Shown here: piece by piece, positions 17,445 through 26,897 of the stretch
Position numbering within the stretch: the first letter of the stretch is position 1
How the letters are laid out: each line of letters opens with the position of its first letter
Origin: Kineococcus xinjiangensis
Lineage (GTDB): Bacteria; Actinomycetota; Actinomycetes; Actinomycetales; Kineococcaceae
Assembly (NCBI RefSeq): GCF_002934625.1
Contig: NZ_PTJD01000014.1
Span: forward strand, 62,001 to 126,000
Direction: 5' to 3'
Length of the DNA stretch: 64,000 nt
Made by a program: the position numbers and the translations under genes
Notes under the pieces: generated by a model
Told to the model about the DNA's origin: nothing
What the model saw: only the letters and a program-made list of their open reading frames with translations
Database searches by the model: none

Positions 17445-17640
17445 CGGGGTCTCCTCGGAGCGGACGGGTGCTCAGCGCGGACGGCGGGTGCCCCCCACGC
17501 CCTGTCCGACTCCCCGGGACCCCGGAACTCATCGCCCGCGCGCCGGGCGGATCGTCACACGATCGCAATGTTCGCGCCCGAAGAACCGCAAAGTGCGTTG
17601 TCCACTCTGAGCGGACCCACCCGACCCGTGAGGAGCTGTC

Positions 17641-17820
17641 ATGGTCACTTGCCCCTCCTTCCTCGCCGAACTCAAGGCGCAGATGGACCTCGCCCTGCAG
17701 CAGGAGCGCGTCGCCGGCGACCTCGGCGACACCTCCGCCGCCGAGGTCGCCAGCGGCCGGCTGGCCGACCTGCGGGAGCTGCTGGAGCGCAACTCCGAGC
17801 CGCTCGCCGAGCCCGCCTGA
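17641..17820 (+). CDS. 59-residue helical protein of unknown role
   Basis: A short protein starting MVTCPSFLAELKAQMDLALQ, followed by QERVAGDLGDTSAAEVASGR and ending ELLERNSEPLAEPA. It is charged, probably two helices, with no membrane segment. A strong AGGAG sits 6 nt before the ATG and a hairpin follows the stop, so it is likely a real gene although very short. I do not recognise the family. Confidence 0.6.
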   Translation: MVTCPSFLAELKAQMDLALQQERVAGDLGDTSAAEVASGRLADLRELLERNSEPLAEPA

Positions 17821-17840
17821 GCACTCCCCCGAGCCACCGC

Positions 17841-17873
17841 CCCGGCGGGACCCGGCCCAGGCCCCCCGCCGGG
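17841..17873. terminator. Hairpin between convergent genes
   Basis: CCCGGCGGG (17841-17849) pairs with CCCGCCGGG (17865-17873) over a 15-nt loop, in the 65-bp gap between the 59-residue gene and the GH30 gene. Confidence 0.5.
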
Positions 17874-17885
17874 ACCGCCTCCCCG

Positions 17886-20852
17886 TCAGGGGGCGGGGGC
17901 CAGGGCGATGACCTCGATCTCGCTCATCGTCATGTACGTGCCGGGCCGGGCGGTCATCACGACGCGGACGGCGTCGACCCGACGCGGCGGGAAGGCGACC
18001 TCCACGACCGGGGCCGTCGCGCCCCCGGAGGGCACCGCGACCTCCGGCGCGGCGTCCACCCACTCGCCGTCCCCGGTGCGGGTCTGCACGAGCAGCCGCG
18101 CGGGGTAGCTCTCCGTCCCGTCGCGGTAGGAGTGGGCGCGCACCTTCGCGACGTGGCGCGGTGCGGGCAGGGCCGTGGTGACGGTGTCGGAGGGGTTCTT
18201 CGTCCCCGGCTTCCAGTTGGACCAGGCCTTGTCGGTGGTCCTGCCGTCGTGCAGGGCGGCCGGTGAGTACCCGCGCTCGGTGAAGGTGGCGGTGGCCACG
18301 ACTCCCGGGGCCAGCGCCGCGTTCTCCTCGACCGGCTCGGTGACCGTGACCCTCGCCGTGGCGTCGAGCCGGCGGCCGTCGCCCGCGTCGGCGGTGCCGG
18401 TGACCGTCACGACCCCGACCCGGGAGTAGGCCCCCTCCGGCGGTGCGTGCCACGTGACGGGCCGCTGCACCTCGCGTCCCAGCGATCCGACCGCGGCGAC
18501 CGTCGCGGGCAGTTCGGGCTCCCCGCCGGCGAACGTCCGCGCCGCGGCGGGCAGCGTGGAGGTGAGGGTGTCCACGACGACCTCGGCGCGGGCCCGGTGG
18601 CGCCGCCCGGCCGCGTCGGTCGCGGTGCCCCGCACCTCGACGATCCCCGGCTTCCTCCACAGCGGCTCCGGCGGAGGGTTCCACGTCACCGGCAGGGAGG
18701 CCCCGGCACCGTCGGGATGCACGGGCACGACGAGGCCGGGCAGCACCGGGGCGACCCCCGGCACGGTGAACGCCTCGACGGGCCGGATCCCGGTGACCGT
18801 CTCGTCGACGAGGGTCCACAGCTGGTTGGCACCCGACGTGGGCCGGTACGTCGTGACGGGCGAGCCGTCCGCCGTGGCCCGGCCGCCGACTTCCAGCAGG
18901 CGCCCGGTCGCGACGTTGACGAGCGTGACCGTGCCGTCGCCGGTGGTCGACGCGATCCACTGCGCCGCGGCGTCCGGCTCCCCCTCCGCGGGCACGAGGA
19001 CCGGCGCGCCGGCGGCGACGGAGAGGCGGCGCCCGTCCGCGACGCTGGTCACGGCGTAGCGCGCCCGGTTCGTGCCCTTCGCCGCCACGGCGTCCAGCCG
19101 CCACAGCTGGGCGGCGTCGTCCGCGTCGTCGGTGCGCACGGCGGTCCGCCCGTCGGCGCCGGCCGTCAGCGACCTCCCGCTCTGCACGCCGCGGAGGCGG
19201 TAGGTGTGCCGGTCCTGGACGAGGGCCTGCTCGGCCGCCGCGCCGGAGACCCCCTCGACGAGGAAGGTGGTCACCGACTGGGCCGGCACCTCCACGGTGG
19301 CGCGTCCGTCGACGACCCGGACGGGAGCGCCCTGCACCAGCGGCCTCCCGGCGGTCGTGACGACGGGGGTCACCTGTGCGTCGCCGGCCACCTTGCGGAA
19401 CCCGGTCAGGTCGAGGGTCACCGTCCGGGGCGCCGTGCCGTCGTTGACGTGGACGACCGTGGCACCGCGCTTCGTCACCGCCGCGGCGGAGGAGGTGTCG
19501 TCCACGGCGACGAGGCGGTCCCCGGGGCGGATGTAGTGGGTGAAGTTCCGCGCGGTGTCGTACTTGGTGTTCGTCACCACCGGGCAGCGGGCGAGGGTGT
19601 CGGCCGGGGAGCAGCTGAACGGCACGTGGATGCTGCCCCAGTTGCTGCCGGCCTGCGTCGGCGTGGACCTGGTGAGGTCGTGGTTCTCCACCGGCTGCCA
19701 GAACACCCACGCCTCCGGTTCCAGCTCCCGCAGGTCGTCGGCCATCCGCTCGGCGATGCCCAGGCCCGGCACCATGCTCGTGGGGTTCCAGCCGGAGAGG
19801 AAGGAGCCCTCGACCTCGCTCATCCACAGCGGCTTGTCCTCGCCCTTGGCGATGTCGCGGACGGCGGTGCGCATCCGCGTCCCGTAGGTGTGGACGTTGA
19901 GCTGGGCGACCGCGGCGCGCACGTCGTCGGGGTAGGTGGCCCACTCGGCCGCGAACAGCTGCGGGTCGGTCTCGTCCATCGCGGAGACGACCGCGCCGCT
20001 CGGGGAGGCCTGCAGCCGCTCCGCCAGCGCCCGCACGACCTCGTGCTGCACGTCGGTGCTGATGTGGGCACCCTCCTGCTTGGTGGGCAGCGGCCTGCCG
20101 TCGGCACCGAGCTTCGTGCTCCAGTAGGTCGTGCCCGGCTCGTTGAACGGGTCGACGGTGGCGACCTCGATGCCGTGGGCCTGCTCCAGGTGCTCGGTGG
20201 CGCGCACGAGGTAGGCGGCGAACTCCTCGACGCTCTCCGGCCGCAGCTGGTTCGCGGCCGGGTCGAGGCCGCCGGAGACGTAGCCGCTGACGGTCTGGAA
20301 GTACGGGGGTGAGTTGCTGAACGTCTCCCACTTCGTGATGTCGCCCTTGATGCGGTCCACCCACCAGCGCTGGCGGGGGTCGGCGTCGAGGTCCCAGTGG
20401 GCCGGGTCGTCGGGGTTCCACCAGTCCTTGTCGGCCAGGCCCACCCCCGCGGGCGCCCGCCACCAGCCGGGCACGGCCGACCCGGGGCGCAGGTAGTCCG
20501 GCACGTCGGGGGCGTGACCACCGCCGATGTTGTACCGGGCGATGTTGAGGTTCAGGCCCTCCTCGCTGAAGAGCAGGCGGTACAGCTCCTCGCGGACCTC
20601 GTCGGAGTAGCCGCCGGTGGCGTTCGCGAACCAGACGAGGCTGGTTCCCCAGCCCTGGAACTCCGGCCCCTGGTAGGAGGGGTCGGGACGGACGGTGACG
20701 GCGTTCGCGGCCTGGGCGGAGGACGCGGCGGTGGCTGCGGCGGTGGGGGCGGCCGCGGTGGGGGCGGCGGCGGTGGGGGCGGCCGCGGTCGTGGCCACCA
20801 CCGCGACGGCGCCGAGCCCGGCGAGCAGCCGGGCGCTGGTTCGGGAGCTCAC
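17886..20852 (-). CDS. Secreted GH30 endo-beta-1,6-galactanase-like enzyme, multidomain
   Basis: A 988-residue exported glycosidase. A signal peptide (to about residue 50) contains an APTAA-type repeat. The GH30 (beta/alpha)8 domain spans about 52-540: FQGWGTSLVWFANATGGY, NLNIARYNIGGG, acid/base Glu238 in VDPFNEPG, and nucleophile candidate Glu346 in LWMSEVEG. This looks closest to the galactanase subfamily. Then come a RICIN/CBM13 domain (about 560-690, with AQLWRLD and NQLWTLV), two bacterial Ig-like domains (about 700-850, each with PVTWxxP) and an F5/8-type C-terminal domain (855-988). GTG 20852 has AGGAGG upstream. It is last in the transporter operon. Confidence 0.88.
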   Translation of the reverse strand: MSSRTSARLLAGLGAVAVVATTAAAPTAAAPTAAAPTAAATAASSAQAANAVTVRPDPSYQGPEFQGWGTSLVWFANATGGYSDEVREELYRLLFSEEGLNLNIARYNIGGGHAPDVPDYLRPGSAVPGWWRAPAGVGLADKDWWNPDDPAHWDLDADPRQRWWVDRIKGDITKWETFSNSPPYFQTVSGYVSGGLDPAANQLRPESVEEFAAYLVRATEHLEQAHGIEVATVDPFNEPGTTYWSTKLGADGRPLPTKQEGAHISTDVQHEVVRALAERLQASPSGAVVSAMDETDPQLFAAEWATYPDDVRAAVAQLNVHTYGTRMRTAVRDIAKGEDKPLWMSEVEGSFLSGWNPTSMVPGLGIAERMADDLRELEPEAWVFWQPVENHDLTRSTPTQAGSNWGSIHVPFSCSPADTLARCPVVTNTKYDTARNFTHYIRPGDRLVAVDDTSSAAAVTKRGATVVHVNDGTAPRTVTLDLTGFRKVAGDAQVTPVVTTAGRPLVQGAPVRVVDGRATVEVPAQSVTTFLVEGVSGAAAEQALVQDRHTYRLRGVQSGRSLTAGADGRTAVRTDDADDAAQLWRLDAVAAKGTNRARYAVTSVADGRRLSVAAGAPVLVPAEGEPDAAAQWIASTTGDGTVTLVNVATGRLLEVGGRATADGSPVTTYRPTSGANQLWTLVDETVTGIRPVEAFTVPGVAPVLPGLVVPVHPDGAGASLPVTWNPPPEPLWRKPGIVEVRGTATDAAGRRHRARAEVVVDTLTSTLPAAARTFAGGEPELPATVAAVGSLGREVQRPVTWHAPPEGAYSRVGVVTVTGTADAGDGRRLDATARVTVTEPVEENAALAPGVVATATFTERGYSPAALHDGRTTDKAWSNWKPGTKNPSDTVTTALPAPRHVAKVRAHSYRDGTESYPARLLVQTRTGDGEWVDAAPEVAVPSGGATAPVVEVAFPPRRVDAVRVVMTARPGTYMTMSEIEVIALAPAP

Positions 20853-20945
20853 GGGAGATCCTCCTGGGTGGGGACGACGGACCCGAGCGACGGGCGCGAG
20901 CGGGCGCGAGCGGGGGCGAGCGACGAGCGGCGAGCAGGGGCGGGA

Positions 20946-21653
20946 TCAGGGGCGGCCGTGCTGCGGCAGCACCGCCGCCAGGGAGGCGCAGGCACCGCTC
21001 CACACCACGAAGAGCACGGGCGCCGGCAGCAGGGGCAGCACCAGCAGGGGGCTGTGCGCGAGCGCCACGACCAGCACGCCCAGCAGGGCGAGCGCCACGG
21101 CACTGGCGGCCCACCGGCGGACCGTGGCGTACACCGCGGCACGCACCAGCGCCCCGGTGCGCACCCCCGGGAACCGCACGAGCGCCGCCAGGGCCGTCAG
21201 CGCGCTCAGCAGGACGCCGGCGGCGAGGACGACCAGCAGGGGCACGAGGTGGCCGGCCGCGCCGGTGCCGGCCACCACGGCGACGTCCACGGCGAGGACG
21301 CCCAGCACGGCCAGCGCCGCGCCCCAGACCGCCAGCGCCCGGGCCGCCGTGCGCCGGTAGCAGGCGAGGAAGTCCCGCACCGGACGCAGCCCCTCCTCCG
21401 AGCGCAGCCGGTCCCAGCACCCGAAGGCCGCGGCGACGGCCGGGCCCACGCACAGGGCCAGCACGAGGAAGAACGGCCACGACCGCAGCGGGTCCACCAC
21501 GACGGCCAGCCCCAGCAGCAGCGGGGACGTCGCCACCGCGAGCAGCAGGTTCACCACCAGGGCGGCGTGGACGTGCGCGAAGAGCGCCTCGTACGTCGCG
21601 CCGGACACGGCCGGCAGGCGCCGGGCCGGGGCGGTCGCCGCAGCGGGGGCCAC
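20946..21653 (-). CDS. DUF624 (YesL-like) membrane protein
   Basis: A 235-residue protein with about six hydrophobic helices, including PFFLVLALCVGPAVAAAFGC and LVVLAAGVLLSALTALAALV, and the DFLACYRRTAARAL loop. Proteins of this family often sit beside polysaccharide-uptake ABC transporters; the biochemical role is not established. GTG 21653 is preferred because AAGGGC from the end of the upstream permease gene is well placed. Its stop is 93 bp before the GH30 start, so one transcript is likely. Confidence 0.75.
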   Translation of the reverse strand: MAPAAATAPARRLPAVSGATYEALFAHVHAALVVNLLLAVATSPLLLGLAVVVDPLRSWPFFLVLALCVGPAVAAAFGCWDRLRSEEGLRPVRDFLACYRRTAARALAVWGAALAVLGVLAVDVAVVAGTGAAGHLVPLLVVLAAGVLLSALTALAALVRFPGVRTGALVRAAVYATVRRWAASAVALALLGVLVVALAHSPLLVLPLLPAPVLFVVWSGACASLAAVLPQHGRP

Positions 21654-21658
21654 CGCGC

Positions 21659-22576
21659 TCAGCCCTTCATCCCGGCGGTCGCGATGCCCTGGATGAAGTA
21701 CCGCTGCCCCAGGAGGAAGACGAGGAGGATGGGCAGCACCGAGATGACCGAGCCGGTCATGATCATCGCGTACTCGGCGTCGTAGAGGCCCACGAAGGAC
21801 CGCAGTCCGAGCTGCACCGTCCACAGCTCGTTGCTCGTCAGGTAGATGAACGGCCCCATGTAGTCGTTCCAGGTGTGCACGAACGTCAGCAGCGCCAGGC
21901 TCGCCAGCGCCGGCCTGGACAGGGGCAGGACGATGCGGGCCCAGATGCCGTACTCGCTGAGGCCGTCGATCCGCGCCGCCTCGCACAGCTCGTCGGGGAT
22001 GGTCATGTAGTACTGCCGCATCAGGAACACGCCGAAGGCACCGAACGCCTGCAGCAGGATCAGCGACGTGAACGTGTTCGTCAGCCCCGCCTTCTGCATG
22101 AGGATGTACTGCGGGACCATGTACGCCTGCCAGGGCACCGCGATCGTGGCGATGTAGGCGAGGAAGAGGACGTCGCGCCCGGGGAAGCGCACCTTCGCGA
22201 AGCCGTACGCCGCGAAGCTGCCGGTGAGGACCTGCAGGAAGGTGATGGTCACGGCGAGGAAGAGGGAGTTGCGCAGGTACGTCAGCATCGGGATGCGCGT
22301 CCAGATGTCGGCGTAGTTGCTCCAGACGAACTCCGTCGGCACCCACTGCACGGGCACGCTGAAGACCTGGTTGTCGTGCTTGAGCGACGAGGACACCATC
22401 CACACGAACGGCACCAGCACCGCCAGCGTCAGGCCGGCGAGGAGCGCGTGGACGAGTGCGCTGCGGACCCGAGACCGCAGCGCGCGGGAGCGGGCGCTCG
22501 CCGGCGGAGGGGTGACGGGCAGCGGGGCGGGAAGTTCGCCGGCCTCGCGCAGCCTCCCGGGCAGGGTCGTGCTCAT
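21659..22576 (-). CDS. Sugar ABC transporter permease (MalG type)
   Basis: A 305-residue inner-membrane protein with six predicted helices after a polar N-terminus. The ATPase-contact EAA loop is EAARIDGLSEYGIWARIVLP. LTYLRNSLFLAVTITFLQV and AYGFAKVRFPGRD are typical of MalG/LacG-type permeases. It would pair with the next permease and use a shared multi-sugar ATPase (MsiK-like) encoded elsewhere, since no ATPase gene lies here. Its ATG shares one base with the upstream stop (TGATG). Confidence 0.92.
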   Translation of the reverse strand: MSTTLPGRLREAGELPAPLPVTPPPASARSRALRSRVRSALVHALLAGLTLAVLVPFVWMVSSSLKHDNQVFSVPVQWVPTEFVWSNYADIWTRIPMLTYLRNSLFLAVTITFLQVLTGSFAAYGFAKVRFPGRDVLFLAYIATIAVPWQAYMVPQYILMQKAGLTNTFTSLILLQAFGAFGVFLMRQYYMTIPDELCEAARIDGLSEYGIWARIVLPLSRPALASLALLTFVHTWNDYMGPFIYLTSNELWTVQLGLRSFVGLYDAEYAMIMTGSVISVLPILLVFLLGQRYFIQGIATAGMKG

Positions 22577-23496
22577 CACCGCTCCCGTCGTTCCTGGACC
22601 TTGAACTGCAGCACCGTGACCGTCAGCACGATGAGGAAGAGCACCAGCGAGATCGCCGACGCGTACCCGAAGCGGCCCTCGCGGATGCCCTCGCGGTAGA
22701 TCAGCTGCGAGAGGACCGTCGTGGCGCGGCCGGGACCACCGTCGGTCATGACGACGATGAGGTCGAACACCTTGAAGCTGCCGACGGTGACCATGACGAG
22801 GACCAGGAACGTCGTGGGCCGCAGGCACGGCAGCGTGACGTTGCGGAACCGCTGCCAGGCGTTGGCGCCGTCGACCTGGGCCGCCTCGTAGTACTCCGGC
22901 GGGATCGCCTGCAACCCCGCGAGGTAGATCACCATGTAGTAGCCCATGTCGCGCCAGACGCTGGTGATGATGACGGCGGGCATCGCCCAGTCGCTGCTCG
23001 TCGTCCAGCCCGGCGGGTCGGCGACGCCGAGCGCCTCCAGGAGCAGGTTCACCGGGCCGGCGGTGGGGTTGAACAGCATGTTCCACACCACCGCGACCGC
23101 GACCAGGGAGGTGATGTAGGGGAAGAAGAGCGCGGTCCGGAAGAACCCCACGCCGCGCAGCTTCTCGTTGAGCAGGATGGCCAGGCCGAGGGCTGCGGCC
23201 ATGGTGAGGGGGATGTGGCCCGCCGCGTAGTAGGTGGTGTTCTTCAGCGCCACCCAGAACGTCTCGTTGCCGAGCATCCGCTCGAAGTTGGCCAGGCCCA
23301 CCCACTCGGGGTCGGAGTAGGAGTTCCACTTCATGAACGACAGCCCGAGGGCTGCCACGACGGGCAGCAGCGTCAGCGCGGCGAACCCCAGGAAGTTCGG
23401 CAGGATGAAGCTCCAGCCGATGAGCGTGTTGCGCCGGACCTGCCGCGGGTCGCCGTGACGGCGCAGCGCTGGCCTGGATGCGTCAGTGAGGGCCAC
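22576..23496 (-). CDS. Sugar ABC transporter permease (MalF type)
   Basis: A 306-residue partner permease with six helices. The EAA loop is YEAAQVDGANAWQRFRNVTL, and the N-terminal region GWSFILPNFLGFAALTLLPV and FRTALFFPYITSLVAVAVVW are standard for MalF/LacF-type subunits. GTG 23496 follows GGAGGTG. It lies 72 bp after the binding-protein stop and overlaps the next permease by one base. Confidence 0.92.
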   Translation of the reverse strand: MALTDASRPALRRHGDPRQVRRNTLIGWSFILPNFLGFAALTLLPVVAALGLSFMKWNSYSDPEWVGLANFERMLGNETFWVALKNTTYYAAGHIPLTMAAALGLAILLNEKLRGVGFFRTALFFPYITSLVAVAVVWNMLFNPTAGPVNLLLEALGVADPPGWTTSSDWAMPAVIITSVWRDMGYYMVIYLAGLQAIPPEYYEAAQVDGANAWQRFRNVTLPCLRPTTFLVLVMVTVGSFKVFDLIVVMTDGGPGRATTVLSQLIYREGIREGRFGYASAISLVLFLIVLTVTVLQFKVQERRER

Positions 23497-23568
23497 GGGC
23501 GGCCACCTCCGTCCTCGTGCGGTGCCGCGCGGCCGGCCGGTCGCCGGCCGCGCGGCGGGTGGGCCTCA

Positions 23569-24837
23569 TCAGCCCAGCACCTCGTCCCGGACCCGCTCCT
23601 CCATGGCCGCGATGCCCTCGGTCACGGACTTCTCCCCCACCATGACGAGCTGGTGCTCCTCGTTGAGGATGGTGTCGACGTCGCCGGAGAACTCGCTCAC
23701 GGGCATCTCGAGCACGACCTCGCCGGGCTCGAAGGCCTCCTTGGAGCCCTCGTCCGCGGGAAGCCCCGGCACCTGGAAGAAGGCCTCGGTGATCTCCGGG
23801 TCGGTGTAGGCGGGCACCACCCCGACGGCGGCGATGGCCTTGGCACCCTCCTCACCGGCCGCGAACTCCAGGAAGCGCTTGGCGGCCTCGGTGTTCTTCG
23901 CGTTCTTGTTGACGGCGAAGGCCGTCGGCGAGCCGAACGTGGTGACGTCGTCGCCACCGTCGCGCTGCGGCAGGGGCGCCATGCCCCACTCCACGTCGGA
24001 CTTCCCGGCGTCCTTCGCCTGCTTGATGCCCGCGATGTACCAGGTGCCCATCGGCAGCATCGCCGCCCTGCCGGTCTCGAACATCGTCCGGTAGCTGGTC
24101 TTCTGGGCGGCGGCGGTGGCGTAGTCGAGCGCCGCGCCGCTCTCCTGCAGCTCCAGGTCGACGTCGTACTGCGGCGCGAAGAAGTCGTAGTCCCCGCTGA
24201 GCTGGTCACCGCTGCTCTGCGCGTCGGCGACGGACTGCACCACGGAGCGCCAGGTGTGGTGGTAGGTGCCGAAGACCTTCTGCTCCCCCTCCCCCGCCGT
24301 CAGCCGCTGCGCCAGGTCGCGGTACTCCGACCACGTCATGCGCTCGGGATGGGGCAGCCCGGCGGCGTCGAAGAGGGCCTTGTTGTAGTAGAGCAGCCAG
24401 AAGTCCTGCCGGTAGGGCACGGCGAAGGTGCTGCCGTCGAGGTCGAAGTCGTCCAGGCCGGCGAGCTTGTCCCCACCCGCGGCCTCCGCCACGTCGCCGA
24501 CCTCCTGCAGCTGGCCGCGGCCGGCGTAGCGGGCGTACTCGACGACGTTCTTCATGGTGATGACGTCGGTGGTGTCCCCACCGGCGAGCATGGTGGTGAC
24601 CTTCTCCGGGTAGTCGTCGGCGAGGATGTCGACTGGTTGCACGTCGATGTCCTCGTTGGCCGCCTCGAAGGCGTCGAAGAGGGCCTTGAACTCCGGGGTC
24701 TGCTCGTAGTTCCACACCGAGACCGTCAGCGTGGTGGGTCCGCCTGCGGCGGCGGGTCCCTCGCCTCCGCCGCAGGCGCTGAGCGCCAGGGTGACACCGA
24801 CGGCCGTGGCCGCCGCCTTGAGGACCGTCAGCTTCAT
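23569..24837 (-). CDS. Sugar ABC transporter substrate-binding lipoprotein
   Basis: A 422-residue extracellular binding protein of family 1. The lipobox is LSAC with Cys22. Family segments include LTVSVWNYEQTPEFKALFDA, LTAGEGEQKVFGTYHHTW, MLPMGTWYIAGI and FGSPTAFAVNKNAKN. It would bind an oligosaccharide released by the GH30 enzyme and hand it to the two permeases. ATG 24837 follows AAGGAG and overlaps the upstream stop by 4 nt (ATGA). Confidence 0.92.
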   Translation of the reverse strand: MKLTVLKAAATAVGVTLALSACGGGEGPAAAGGPTTLTVSVWNYEQTPEFKALFDAFEAANEDIDVQPVDILADDYPEKVTTMLAGGDTTDVITMKNVVEYARYAGRGQLQEVGDVAEAAGGDKLAGLDDFDLDGSTFAVPYRQDFWLLYYNKALFDAAGLPHPERMTWSEYRDLAQRLTAGEGEQKVFGTYHHTWRSVVQSVADAQSSGDQLSGDYDFFAPQYDVDLELQESGAALDYATAAAQKTSYRTMFETGRAAMLPMGTWYIAGIKQAKDAGKSDVEWGMAPLPQRDGGDDVTTFGSPTAFAVNKNAKNTEAAKRFLEFAAGEEGAKAIAAVGVVPAYTDPEITEAFFQVPGLPADEGSKEAFEPGEVVLEMPVSEFSGDVDTILNEEHQLVMVGEKSVTEGIAAMEERVRDEVLG

Positions 24838-26897
24838 CGCTGGAACTCCTTCGTCGGGTGGTGCGGGGACGGGACCGGGCAGTCGCCGGAGCCGGGGACG
24901 TCGTGGGGCAGGGAGAAGCGGGAGTGCGTGCCGTCGGGCCAGCCGACCGTCGCGGCCGGTCCCGCGGCCGCTGCGGTGTGGAGGGTGAGGACGGGGGGTC
25001 CACCGGGCCGGGCGCGGCGGCCGGCGAGGAGGACGGCGGCGGCGTACCAGCGCCCGGGTTCGGCCGCGGCCGCGGTCCGCCGTTCCGGGACCGCGGTCAG
25101 CACCGACAGCGGGGTGGCGTCGAGGACCGCGTGGACGGTGGCCAGCGGCAGGCCCGCCAGGTCGTGGACGGCGGAGACGAGCCGGCCGGAGCAGGCCGTG
25201 GAGGAGTCGAACCGCGTGCCGTGCTCCTCGCCGACGCCCACGGCCCAGCCGCCGAGCCGCAGCACCCCGTTCACCACGTCGGAGCGGGGCGCGAGGTCGA
25301 CGCGGGCCAGCCGGACCTCCCAGTGGTGGCGCACCACGGAGACCGCGGTGACCCACGGGCCGCGGCGGGTCGTCCCCGCGTGGCCGGATCCGTGCCCGGG
25401 CGCGGTGGGGTCGGGCTCGACCCAGTGCGCCCGCCAGCGGGAGGCGCCCAGCAGGGCGGCCGGCGTCCCGTCGCCCTCCCCCAGCGCCCGCACGGTGAGG
25501 GTGGTGAAACCGGCGCGGTGGCTGGGCAGCCCGTCCTCGTCGAGGACGACGACGGAGGAGTCCAGCGGGTCGGCGGCGTGGTTCCCCGCCATCAGCGGCG
25601 CGGTGGCGGTGGAGTACCCGAGGCGGGCGTAGAGCGGGCTGTCGCTGACCTCGCTGCCGGGCAGGGCGTGGTCGCAGCCGTGGTTGACGACCCGGACGAG
25701 ACCGTCGTCGCGGGTGCCGCTGACCAGCCAGCCGGGGGCCGCCGCGGTGCGCATGTCGTCGCCGAGTTCGAGCGGCAGGGGTTCCTCCACGGCCGTCCAC
25801 ACGGGGTGGTCGGCGGGCAGCGCGAGGCCCAGCAGTCCCTTCGACGCCCAGTACGGCGATCCGGGCCCGGAATAGGACTGCGCCATCGGGCGCCAGGCGT
25901 CGTGCCAGCCGAGGGTGAGCAGCCCGTCGGGGCCGGGCACGCCGGCGTCGGTGAAGTGGCGGACGATGCCGCTGGCGGCGCGGCGGAGGCGGCCAGGGCC
26001 CAGCGCCGTGGAGCCCGCGAGCGCCCCCGCCCAGAACGGGGCCGCAGCGGCGTAGCGGTAGACGAGGCTGCGGCCCTGCAGGAGCGGGGAGCCGTCGGCG
26101 CCCACGAGCCGGACGGCGTCGTGGAGGAACCGGTCGAGGTGGGCCAGGTAGCGCCCGCGCCGGGCGGTGGCCAGGGGGTCGTCCCCGGCCATCTGCAACC
26201 AGAGCACCGGGTAGAGGTGCAGCGCCCAGCCCGCGTAGTGGTCGTAGGCGCGTTCCGCCCCGTCGGAGTACCAGCCGCCCTCGCGGGTGAACGTGTCGTG
26301 CAGGGCGAGGTCGTGCTCGAGGTCGTCCCGGGACCAGGGGCCGCCGACCGAGCGGAGGAACTGCTCGACGACGATGCGGAACCACACCCAGTTGATGGGC
26401 GGGTAGTCCGCGCCGACGACCGTGGCGAGGTAGTCGACGGTGCGCTCCTGCACGCCGGGGTCGAGGCGGTCCCAGATCCACGGCCGGGTCAGGTGCAGGG
26501 CGAGCGCGAGGGCGGCCGCCTCGACCTTCGCCTGGCCGTGCTCGTCGGGGCGGGTCCAGCGCTCCGGGGAGGTGGGGTCGGTGCCCGCGGCGAGGCCCTG
26601 CGCGTACCAGCCGGCCAGGTCGAGGGGGTCGGCGCCGCCCTCCCCCGCGAGGCGGAAGCCGGCGGCCATGAACGTGCGGGCGAAGCCCTCCAGACCGTCG
26701 ACGGCGCGGCCGTAGCCGCCCGGGGCGCCGGGCGGGGTGACGAGGGCGTGGGTGGGTGAGGCGTGGGGGCGCACGGCCAGCAGCAGGTCGTCGGCGGTGG
26801 CCTCCCAGTGCCGGCGCGTCCAGCCGGTGCACGGCGACAGCGCCCGGTCCTCGGGCACGGCGGCGGCCGCGGGCCGCAGCACGGTGGGGGCGCTCAT
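24834..26897 (-). CDS. DUF2264 family protein (predicted glycan-active)
   Basis: A 687-residue cytoplasmic protein matching the DUF2264 group: an N-terminal alpha-helical domain (NWVWFRIVVEQFLRSVGGPW, GGWYSDGAERAYDHYAGWAL, YWASKGLLGLALPADHP) and a C-terminal beta-rich half. The fold recalls helical-toroid lyases and hydrolases, and members often occur in polysaccharide-use operons, but no activity is assigned here. ATG 26897 overlaps the dehydrogenase stop by 4 nt, and its own stop overlaps the binding-protein start by 4 nt, so it is tightly coupled to uptake. Confidence 0.82.
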   Translation of the reverse strand: MSAPTVLRPAAAAVPEDRALSPCTGWTRRHWEATADDLLLAVRPHASPTHALVTPPGAPGGYGRAVDGLEGFARTFMAAGFRLAGEGGADPLDLAGWYAQGLAAGTDPTSPERWTRPDEHGQAKVEAAALALALHLTRPWIWDRLDPGVQERTVDYLATVVGADYPPINWVWFRIVVEQFLRSVGGPWSRDDLEHDLALHDTFTREGGWYSDGAERAYDHYAGWALHLYPVLWLQMAGDDPLATARRGRYLAHLDRFLHDAVRLVGADGSPLLQGRSLVYRYAAAAPFWAGALAGSTALGPGRLRRAASGIVRHFTDAGVPGPDGLLTLGWHDAWRPMAQSYSGPGSPYWASKGLLGLALPADHPVWTAVEEPLPLELGDDMRTAAAPGWLVSGTRDDGLVRVVNHGCDHALPGSEVSDSPLYARLGYSTATAPLMAGNHAADPLDSSVVVLDEDGLPSHRAGFTTLTVRALGEGDGTPAALLGASRWRAHWVEPDPTAPGHGSGHAGTTRRGPWVTAVSVVRHHWEVRLARVDLAPRSDVVNGVLRLGGWAVGVGEEHGTRFDSSTACSGRLVSAVHDLAGLPLATVHAVLDATPLSVLTAVPERRTAAAAEPGRWYAAAVLLAGRRARPGGPPVLTLHTAAAAGPAATVGWPDGTHSRFSLPHDVPGSGDCPVPSPHHPTKEFQR

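Noticed and set aside
20853-20945. GAGCG-rich repeats before the GH30 gene as an operator
   Set aside because: They are short, irregular and expected in such GC-rich DNA.
15862-21480. A very long open frame on the minus strand through several genes
   Set aside because: Only its last 381 codons are the serine hydrolase; the rest is the GC-rich shadow of the DoxX-like and GH30 genes read in another frame.
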